From DAOUBP01 sp034432655 (GTDB lineage Bacteria > Chloroflexota > Anaerolineae > CG2-30-64-16): DNA of 6,143 nt. Shown one piece after another: positions 1 to 4,970 of this stretch. Under the pieces are notes generated by a model. The model was not told the DNA's origin, did not search any database, and worked only from the letters and a program-made list of their open reading frames with translations. Position 1 is the stretch's first letter; every line of letters begins with the position of its first letter. The stretch spans positions 1-6,143 of the forward strand of contig DAOUBP010000170.1 in NCBI GenBank assembly GCA_034432655.1, read 5' to 3'. The translations under genes and the position numbers were made by a program.

Positions 1-200
1 GCCGAACCGCTACCCTTGCCCACCTATGGCCTGACGTGAGGCGCCACGATGTTAGACCATGAATGGGAGATAACAGCAACTGCACCCAAATAAATTTCGT
101 CCTACGATTCGGCCGGGCTTTGCCCGTCGGCGAAGGTGGGGCGCTACGCCGCGAAATTCATGCGGGCTGCGCACATTCAGGGGACGAAATAAATTTCGTC
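1..200. other. Left intergenic region, no gene seen
   Basis: No reading frame here looks like a protein. The long plus-strand frame that crosses it is antisense to the cytochrome gene and is Arg/Gly-rich in the way of a GC-rich shadow. The region holds a pair of direct repeats (88-107 and 187-206) and three short hairpins: 114-126 (CGGGC, loop TTT, GCCCG), 140-150 (GGCG, loop CTA, CGCC) and 182-201. It lies downstream of the leftward cytochrome gene, so it would form the end of that transcript. No hairpin is followed by a clear T-run on the minus strand, so I do not call a standard intrinsic terminator. Confidence 0.6.
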
Positions 201-206
201 CTACGA
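88..206. repeat. Direct repeat pair bracketing a structured spacer
   Basis: The 20-base word AAATAAATTTCGTCCTACGA occurs at 88-107 and again at 187-206, exactly 99 bases apart, and the similarity continues loosely for a few bases (GATTCGG against GACTCAG). The right copy is part of a perfect palindrome; the left copy lacks the matching GGACG arm. The spacer has two small GC-rich hairpins. This looks like a dispersed intergenic palindromic repeat, or a miniature element, that has been duplicated. The identity is seen directly; the origin is inferred. Confidence 0.75.
182..201. repeat. Perfect 9-bp-stem palindrome at the cytochrome stop codon
   Basis: GGACGAAAT at 182-190 pairs exactly with ATTTCGTCC at 193-201, leaving AA as the centre. 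The last base of the arm is also the last base of the cytochrome stop codon (TAG, 201-203 on the minus strand), so the structure forms at the very 3' end of that message. It could stabilise the transcript end or weakly terminate it. There is no U-tract after it, so a repeat-derived 3' structure is more likely than a textbook terminator. Confidence 0.6.
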
Positions 207-2294
207 CTCAGGCTTATGACAGGCCTGGCAGGTATCGTTGGCACGGCCCTCGTGATCCGCCGGGGCCGGTTTCACCCCGCCCGCCGGGTTGTGACACAGC
301 AGGCAGTTTTCCCGTCCGGCCAGTTCATGAGGGATAGCGGGCGCGTTGGCGCCCTCGGCCGGCTTCGGGGCCGGGCCCGGCGGAATGCTGCCAGCCGGCA
401 GCGTATGGCAGTTGCCGCACAGGTCGGGCGTGAACGCCGCGTGATTCGCCGGCCACGGCTTGATGCCGTCTGTCGCATGGCACATTTTGCAATCGGCCAT
501 CGCACCTGCGATTTGATGGGGTACGGGCCGGGCAGCGCCCGGAAGCACACCCGGCTGGCCGGCCTGATGGCAGTTGGTGCAGATATCGGTCGTGAAGGCC
601 TCATGGTTCGCCGGCCATGGCCGGATGCTCCCCGCCGCGTGGCAGTTCGCGCACTGTTCCATGCCCTCCAGCTGGTGCGGGATCGGCGGCGCAGCGCCTG
701 GCGCCGGCCCGCCTTCCGACACGGCCGCCGGATGGCAACTGGTGCACATCTCCCGGGTGAACGCCGTATGGCTTGGTGGGAACGGCCGCACCTTGTCGGG
801 GCCGTGGCACACGTTGCAGTCCGTGGTGGGGTTGATCGGGTGGGGCACCGGATTCGCCACGCCACGGGACGGTGCTTTCGGCGGCGCCGACAGCTCGCGA
901 ATCTTGGGCGCGTTCAGGCCGGCGTACTTCCACTCGGTGGCGTGGCACGCGCTGTTGGCGCAAAAGCTGCTGTTGTCGTCGCCGCCTGGGTTATCAACGG
1001 TGTGACAGTCGGTGCAGGTGGCGTCAAACTGATAGCGGTGCTCGGCCAGCCAGGTTGTGCTGCGATGCGTCTCCGGTTCGTTGGCGGGCGGCAACGGTTT
1101 GATGGCTGCCAGCGTTTGGCCGGGCAGCGCCACTTCCGGGATGGTGTGGCAGATGTTGCACTCCAGGCGGATGGCCTGATTGTCGGCGCTCAGGTGCTTG
1201 CCGTCATGACAGCGGAAACAGCCAGGGAAGTCCTTGTGGCCGATGTTGTTGGGATGCGTCTCCCAGGTCACGCCCATGAACGGGAAGGTCGTGCGGTCGA
1301 AGATCGCCTGGAGCTGGGCCACCGCCTGCATCACGTCGGCCTGGCGGGCGTTGTAGACCTCAGGATAGGCGTTGCGATAGTAGTCTGCCACAGCGGCGAT
1401 GGCCTGGGCCGCCTCCTCCTCGGTGGCATAGCGGCGTTCCAGCACTTCAACGCCCTTTTGCTTGATGGCCGGCAGGTCGGCCGGGATCAGGCCGGCAGCC
1501 AACGCCGCGTCCAGCGCTTCGGCCGGCCGGCGGAAGTTATGGCTGGCCCGGTTATGGCAGTCAATGCAGTCCATCTTCCGCTTTTCGGCGCGCGCGATAT
1601 CCTCCGGGGTTAGAGTGCTGTCGGTCGCGATGTACTCGGTCACCTTGCCCTGGTATTCAGCCTGGACCCAGGGGATGTTCTGTCGCTTCTCATCGGTGGC
1701 GATGTAGTAGACGGGGTTGGCGATGTGCCAGTGGATGCCACGGCCGAGTCCTGCAGCCTCAGAACCACCCCCGGTTTTCAACAGCAGCGCGGTGCGGGTG
1801 ACGCTGTTTCCCTCGTCCGTGCCGTAATGCGAGAGCACCACCAGCCGTTCTGCGTAGAACTTCTCCGGCCAGTGGCACTGCTCGCAGACCACTTCGACCG
1901 GGCGCAGGCTGGTGATAGGCGAAGGGATGGGCCGCTCGAATTGATTGGTGGGGTAGACCCACAGGTAGCGGGCGCTGGCGACCTTGGCCTGGAACGCAGG
2001 CAGCGCGCCGGGGCCGATGTGGCAGCTGCCGCATTCGGCGCGCGCGTGGGGCGAATGCTCATAGGCCGTGTACTCCGGCTTCATCACGTGGCACAGCGAG
2101 CAGAACGCGGTGGACTCGGTGTAGTGCAGCAGCTCAACCGAGGCGATGAAGAACACGAAGAGGACGATTAGAACCCCCAACGCGCCCAGAACCCAGGGCC
2201 AACGCCGGCGACGCGGCTTCGCTGCCGGCGCGCCAACCGGAGATTCGGTCGCGGGTGGTTCCGTAGGAGGAATGGAAACGGCGTTATCTACCAT
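201..2294 (-). CDS. Membrane-anchored 16-haem cytochrome c with NapC/NirT-like head
   Basis: Probable electron-transfer protein that would take electrons from the quinone pool and pass them along haems outside the membrane. The 697-residue product starts at ATG 2294, chosen because GAGG sits 8 bases upstream and because the longer frame (from 2408) would overlap the promoter. Residues 28-31 are Arg-rich, followed by one membrane helix (about 33-56), giving an N-terminal anchor with the rest outside. CxxCH motifs begin at residues 65, 88, 137, 243, 359, 379, 427, 493, 517, 548, 572, 602, 626, 664 and 689; residue 445 starts a CX4CH motif. The first motif is CSLCHVM, the CxxCHxM form seen at haem 1 of NrfH/NapC proteins. 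From residue 483 to the end there are four two-haem modules. Known NapC/NrfH proteins have only four or five haems and about 150-200 residues, so this is a much enlarged relative. Partner and terminal acceptor are unknown. Confidence 0.9.
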   Translation of the reverse strand: MVDNAVSIPPTEPPATESPVGAPAAKPRRRRWPWVLGALGVLIVLFVFFIASVELLHYTESTAFCSLCHVMKPEYTAYEHSPHARAECGSCHIGPGALPAFQAKVASARYLWVYPTNQFERPIPSPITSLRPVEVVCEQCHWPEKFYAERLVVLSHYGTDEGNSVTRTALLLKTGGGSEAAGLGRGIHWHIANPVYYIATDEKRQNIPWVQAEYQGKVTEYIATDSTLTPEDIARAEKRKMDCIDCHNRASHNFRRPAEALDAALAAGLIPADLPAIKQKGVEVLERRYATEEEAAQAIAAVADYYRNAYPEVYNARQADVMQAVAQLQAIFDRTTFPFMGVTWETHPNNIGHKDFPGCFRCHDGKHLSADNQAIRLECNICHTIPEVALPGQTLAAIKPLPPANEPETHRSTTWLAEHRYQFDATCTDCHTVDNPGGDDNSSFCANSACHATEWKYAGLNAPKIRELSAPPKAPSRGVANPVPHPINPTTDCNVCHGPDKVRPFPPSHTAFTREMCTSCHPAAVSEGGPAPGAAPPIPHQLEGMEQCANCHAAGSIRPWPANHEAFTTDICTNCHQAGQPGVLPGAARPVPHQIAGAMADCKMCHATDGIKPWPANHAAFTPDLCGNCHTLPAGSIPPGPAPKPAEGANAPAIPHELAGRENCLLCHNPAGGVKPAPADHEGRANDTCQACHKPES
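204..848 (-). repeat. Four tandem two-haem modules within the cytochrome gene
   Basis: Residues 483-537, 538-590, 591-653 and 654-697 of the cytochrome follow one plan: [IV]PH, a short gap, CxxCH, then [VI][RK]P.P..H, about eight residues, and a second CxxCH, with a Pro/Gly/Ala-rich linker. The extra His residues are H485/H509, H540/H564, H593/H618 and H656/H681, two per module, matching two haems per module. The second and third modules are closest (both contain KPWPANH or RPWPANH). The last is most diverged (KPAPADH). This points to internal duplication. Confidence 0.85.
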
Positions 2295-2379
2295 AAACGT
2301 TGCCTCGCTTCTGTGATGAAAGTGAAAGGCATCTTTGGTAGCCGAGAGGGACAGGGCTGCCAGACGGCTTGACAGCTTG

Positions 2380-2408
2380 ATTATAACATTGGAATGGAGA
2401 TCACACAA
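2380..2408 (-). promoter_or_regulatory. Extended -10 promoter for the cytochrome gene
   Basis: Reading the minus strand, a perfect TATAAT lies at 2385-2380, preceded by TG and one base (2388-2386), which is an extended -10 element. Seventeen bases further upstream is TTGTGT (2408-2403), a 3-of-6 match to TTGACA; a weak -35 is usual with an extended -10. Predicted transcription starts near 2373, giving a leader of roughly 80 bases before ATG 2294. It supports separate transcription of the cytochrome gene from the two dehydrogenase genes upstream. Confidence 0.65.
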
Positions 2409-2421
2409 GTGACGCCGTGTA

Positions 2422-3435
2422 TCAAAACGTCACGATCCTCCTTTCCTTGTAAGATTCGGTCAGTGCATACGCGATGCGGGTTGCAGCGGTGCCGTCCGCG
2501 GCCCTGACGCCCGGCTGACGGCCTGCGCGGATGCAGGCGACGAATTCGTGCAGTTCGGCCAGGTAGGCGGCCTCGAACCGTTCCAGAAAGCCGCCCACAC
2601 ACTCTTGTAGCACGCCGTCACTGTTGAAGATCTGCACCAGGTTCTTCTGCGGCACCGGACTGATACGTAACGTCCCTTGGGTGCCGATGATCTCGGTCTC
2701 GATGTGGTAGCCGTGCGGCGCGGTGCGGCCGACGTAGATGAAAGCCATGCCGCCGTCCTGGTACTGAAACATGGCGCACGCGTTGTCACAGTCGCCGATG
2801 GCACCGAACTCCGGGTGGACAAATGCGCCGCCGATGGCGTAGACGCTGGCTGGCGTGCCGCCCATATACCAGTTGGCCAAATCAATTTCGTGCACGGCCA
2901 TGTCCAGAAAGATGCCGCCGCTATGGGGGGCATAGCGGATCGCACTTTCCACCAGCGCTTCGGGGTCCAGCCCGTACGCGCGCACCAGGAAGGGCTTGCC
3001 AATGCGGCCCTCGTCTATCAGCTGTTTGGCGTAGACGTAGTTGGCGTCGTAACGCCGCATGAAGCCGAGCATGAAGACCTGGTTCGGGTGCGCGGCGATG
3101 ACCCGCTCCGCGTGTTCGCACTCCTCCACCGTCACACCCAACGGTTTCTCGCTGAAGACATGATAGCCGGCCGCCAGCGCGGCCTCGATCTGCCGAACAT
3201 GCAAGGCGGACGGCGTGCACAAGAAGATCGCGTCCAACCCTTCATGTTTCAGCATCTCATCGTAGTTTGAATAGCGGGCGGCATGCGGGAAACTGCGGGC
3301 GGCCCGCTCCAGTTCCTCCGGCACCACGCTGCACACCGCGGCCAGCTCTGCGCCAGGGGTTTTGAACGCGATGTTCTCCGCGTGCCGATAGCCTAACCGG
3401 CCCAGGCCGGCCATGCCGAATCGGATGTCTGGCAT
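2422..3435 (-). CDS. Gfo/Idh/MocA family oxidoreductase, inositol dehydrogenase-like
   Basis: Predicted cytoplasmic NAD(P)-dependent dehydrogenase of 337 residues, the usual family length. The N-terminal Rossmann half has the glycine motif GLGRLG (10-15); the signature EKP is at 96-98, with K97 the expected catalytic lysine. The C-terminal half has GGIFLDMAVHEIDLANW at 173-189, giving D178 and H182 in the D-x3-H spacing of the catalytic pair in Bacillus inositol 2-dehydrogenase. FMRRYDANY (125-133) is also typical. The likely reaction is oxidation of a ring or sugar hydroxyl to a ketone; myo- or scyllo-inositol or a related polyol is my best guess, but substrates vary widely in this family. 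ATG 3435 has AGGAG 8 bases upstream. It lies 96 bases after the upstream paralogue and probably shares its transcript, as no terminator is seen between them. Confidence 0.88.
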   Translation of the reverse strand: MPDIRFGMAGLGRLGYRHAENIAFKTPGAELAAVCSVVPEELERAARSFPHAARYSNYDEMLKHEGLDAIFLCTPSALHVRQIEAALAAGYHVFSEKPLGVTVEECEHAERVIAAHPNQVFMLGFMRRYDANYVYAKQLIDEGRIGKPFLVRAYGLDPEALVESAIRYAPHSGGIFLDMAVHEIDLANWYMGGTPASVYAIGGAFVHPEFGAIGDCDNACAMFQYQDGGMAFIYVGRTAPHGYHIETEIIGTQGTLRISPVPQKNLVQIFNSDGVLQECVGGFLERFEAAYLAELHEFVACIRAGRQPGVRAADGTAATRIAYALTESYKERRIVTF

Positions 3436-3531
3436 GTTCGTCGCTCCTGATGCTGGAATCTGTCACATTGGTAAATCGGGAAGCAAGTAACTTAGGGCCA
3501 CACCTTTCGCCCATCTACCAACTGCTGAACG
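3436..3531 (-). other. Spacer between the two dehydrogenase genes
   Basis: This 96-base gap separates two co-directional genes. I see no stem-loop with a T-run and no convincing -10/-35 pair on the minus strand; the only clear signal is AGGAG just before the downstream start. Read-through from the upstream dehydrogenase is therefore the simplest view, though the gap is long for a tightly coupled operon. Confidence 0.4.
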
Positions 3532-4548
3532 CTAACTAATTTCGCTCAATTTCACCGGCCGGCCCTCCCGGTGGGACTTCAGAGCGGCCAGGGCCATCAC
3601 CACCGGCGCGCGGCCGTCGAGGCCGGTCACCGGTGTGGGTTTGTCTTGCTGCACCGCTTCCACGAACGCAGTGACCTCGTTCGTAAAGCTTTCGGTGTAG
3701 CGGTCCATGAAGAAGTTCAGCGGCAGGTCACGGCGGACGCTGGACCCGTCGCTGATGATTGCTGAGTTGGGATAGTTGTTCAGCGTGGCGATGGCGCCCT
3801 TGCTGCCCAACACCTCCACCCGCTGATCATAGCCGTAAGCGGCACGGCGGCAGTTGTCAATCGTGCCGATCACGCCGTTTACGAAGCGCAGCATGATCAC
3901 CGCGGTGTCCACGTCGCCAGCCTCGCCGATGGCCGGGTCCACGGTCACCCCCGCCTGTACGTACACTTCCGCCACCTCTGCGCCGATCAGGAAGCGGGCC
4001 ATGTCGAAATCGTGGATGGTCATGTCCAGGAACATGCCGCCGGAGACTTTGACATAGGCGATGGGCGGCGGCGCCGGGTCGCGGCTGATGATGTGCAGCA
4101 GTGCAGGCTCGCCGATCTCGCCGCTGACGATGGCCTGGCGCACGCGGGCGAAGTTGGCGTCGAAGCGGCGGTTGAAGCCCACCTGCAGCTTCACGCCGGC
4201 CTTCGTGACGGCTGCCAGCGCCCGGTCAATCGCGGCCAGGTCTAACGCGATGGGCTTCTCGCAGAAGATGTGTTTGCCGGCCGCCGCGGCCGCTGCGATG
4301 AACTGCGCGTGCGTGTCGGTGGACGAGCAGATGAAGACCGCATGGATGTCCGGGTTCTCGAAGATGGCCGCGGGATCGTCCGTGGCCACGGGCACGCCGA
4401 ACTGCGCGGCCACCTGCTGCGCGGCCGCCAGGTTGACATCGGCGATTGCCGCCACGCGCGCGGACGGGATGCGATAGGCGACGGTCGCTGCGTGCACTTT
4501 GCCGATGCGGCCGGCGCCGATGATGCCGATGTTCAAAAGGTCCGTCAT
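3532..4548 (-). CDS. iolG: Inositol 2-dehydrogenase (Gfo/Idh/MocA family)
   Basis: Predicted to oxidise myo-inositol to 2-keto-myo-inositol with NAD+, the first step of inositol catabolism; close substrates such as other inositol isomers remain possible. The 338-residue product has the Rossmann motif GAGRIG (11-16), an acidic residue after strand 2 (D37 in AIADVN) that fits NAD preference, CEKP at 96-99 with K98, and SGGMFLDMTIHDFDMARF at 169-186 giving the D175/H179 pair. GFNRRFDANF (124-133) and the AAYGYDQRVEVLGSKG stretch (236-251) resemble IolG/IdhA-type enzymes. ATG 4548 is preceded by AAGGAGG with 8 bases of spacing, a very strong ribosome site. It is the first gene of the leftward group, just downstream of the palindrome array. 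No other iol genes are in view, so the pathway cannot be confirmed here. No convincing promoter is seen in the 75 bases upstream. Confidence 0.8.
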   Translation of the reverse strand: MTDLLNIGIIGAGRIGKVHAATVAYRIPSARVAAIADVNLAAAQQVAAQFGVPVATDDPAAIFENPDIHAVFICSSTDTHAQFIAAAAAAGKHIFCEKPIALDLAAIDRALAAVTKAGVKLQVGFNRRFDANFARVRQAIVSGEIGEPALLHIISRDPAPPPIAYVKVSGGMFLDMTIHDFDMARFLIGAEVAEVYVQAGVTVDPAIGEAGDVDTAVIMLRFVNGVIGTIDNCRRAAYGYDQRVEVLGSKGAIATLNNYPNSAIISDGSSVRRDLPLNFFMDRYTESFTNEVTAFVEAVQQDKPTPVTGLDGRAPVVMALAALKSHREGRPVKLSEIS

Positions 4549-4622
4549 GGAATGCGTCCTCCTTGTGCTTTGCTGTTTGCCGTGCGGTGCCTCCTGGTAG
4601 CGGCGCCTCCTGGTGGCGATGC

Positions 4623-4891
4623 CTCCGATTGAAATCGGAGCGGTGCCTCCGATTGAAATCGGAGTCTGGTACGGCTGGAAACCTGCTAAAGCAGGTTGGC
4701 GGTGCTTCCGATTGAAATCGGAGTACCGGCGCCTCCGATTGAAATCGGAGTCTGGTACGGCTGGAAACCTGCTAAAGCAGGTTAGCGGTGCCTCCGATTG
4801 AAATCGGAGTCTGGTACGGCTGGAAACCTGCTAAAGCAGGTTGGCCGAGCGTAGTGCAGCCTGGTGGCGGTGCCTCCGATTGAAATCGGAG
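4623..4891. repeat. Palindrome family 1, six full copies
   Basis: Each copy is CTCCGAT, loop TGAA, ATCGGAG (18 bases, 7-bp stem). Copies lie at 4623-4640, 4647-4664, 4706-4723, 4733-4750, 4792-4809 and 4874-4891. The copy at 4706 has TTCCGAT, a change that still allows a G-U pair in RNA. The others are identical, and each is preceded by GC or TGC. Near-perfect conservation of stem and loop suggests recent spread or continuing homogenisation. Confidence 0.9.
4680..4842. repeat. Palindrome family 2, three copies
   Basis: Each copy is AACCTGC, loop TAAA, GCAGGTT (18 bases, 7-bp stem). Copies lie at 4680-4697, 4766-4783 and 4825-4842. All three are identical and each is preceded by the same linker TCTGGTACGGCTGGA, so this hairpin moves or duplicates together with its linker and a family 1 copy. 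Stem length, loop length and total size match family 1, although the sequences differ. Confidence 0.9.
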
Positions 4892-4900
4892 TACCGGCGC

Positions 4901-4910
4901 CTCCGATTGA
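4901..4910. repeat. Family 1 palindrome copy cut by the insertion sequence
   Basis: CTCCGATTGA is the left half plus loop of a seventh family 1 copy; it is preceded by the same TACCGGCGC linker as the copy at 4733. The right arm (ATCGGAG) is missing and the sequence continues into the inverted repeat of the IS630-type element. The final A is shared with, or belongs to, the element end. The insertion therefore took place in the loop of the hairpin. Confidence 0.8.
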
Positions 4911-4937
4911 TGAACTTTAAAAATTTAATCGGGTAAC
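4910..4937 (+). repeat. Left terminal inverted repeat of the IS
   Basis: Twenty-eight bases identical to the reverse complement of 6113-6140. The outer 20 bases are AT-rich and the inner part is CGGGTAAC. The match stops at 4938 (G against A), so the boundary inside is sharp. The outer limit could be one base further in (4911), because the first A may belong to the interrupted palindrome loop. Confidence 0.9.
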
Positions 4938-4953
4938 GGTCGAGTGATAGAAT
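4925..4953 (+). promoter_or_regulatory. Possible transposase promoter
   Basis: TAGAAT at 4948-4953 is preceded by TGA, giving an extended -10 (TGATAGAAT). TTAATC at 4925-4930, inside the left inverted repeat, sits 17 bases upstream as a weak -35. Transcription would start near 4960, leaving a leader of about ten bases before the start codon at 4971. Overlap of promoter and inverted repeat would let bound transposase damp its own expression; that is an inference. Confidence 0.4.
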
Positions 4954-4970
4954 GGTGTTGGAGGTGCCTT

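Larger units (their letters stand above)
4560..4909. repeat. Non-coding palindrome array upstream of the dehydrogenases
   Basis: This stretch is built from short modules and codes for nothing credible. It begins with a 16-base tandem motif (GCCTCCTGGT at 4589 and 4605), then alternates two hairpin families. A 59-base compound unit (4751-4809), made of TCTGGTACGGCTGG, the second hairpin, and the first hairpin, is preceded at 4665 and followed at 4810 by the same start; the spacings of 86 and 59 bases differ by one extra 27-base module (4724-4750). The array occupies most of the gap between the dehydrogenase start and the insertion sequence and resembles REP/BIME-type intergenic repeats. Confidence 0.85.

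Noticed and set aside
182..201. Intrinsic terminator for the cytochrome gene
   Set aside because: The stem is perfect but AT-rich in its upper half, overlaps the stop codon and has no T-run after it on the minus strand; it is better described as a repeat palindrome.
63..1613. A 516-residue open frame on the plus strand
   Set aside because: It is exactly antisense to the multihaem cytochrome gene, is rich in Arg, Gly, Val and Ala with no recognisable domain, and has no ribosome binding site. The reverse frame has 16 haem motifs, which decides the matter.
2295..2408. Upstream extension of the cytochrome to an ATG at 2408
   Set aside because: The extra 38 residues carry no signal or domain, lack a good ribosome site, and overlap a perfect extended -10 promoter. 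The start at 2294 has GAGG at proper spacing.
2677..3270. A 197-residue plus-strand frame opposite the first dehydrogenase
   Set aside because: Antisense shadow of a well-conserved Gfo/Idh/MocA gene; no domain or translation signal of its own.
2422..4548. A sugar-oxidation pathway coupled directly to the multihaem cytochrome
   Set aside because: The dehydrogenases use NAD(P) and are cytoplasmic, while the cytochrome has its own promoter and lies outside the membrane. Shared direction alone does not support a joint system.
4613..4801. Small 62-residue protein in the palindrome array
   Set aside because: Its sequence is just translation of the repeats (EIG.PPIEIG and similar) and it lacks a ribosome binding site.
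4560..4909. CRISPR array
   Set aside because: Repeats are short palindromes with recurring, non-unique linkers and irregular spacing (59 and 86 bases); there are no distinct spacers and no cas genes.
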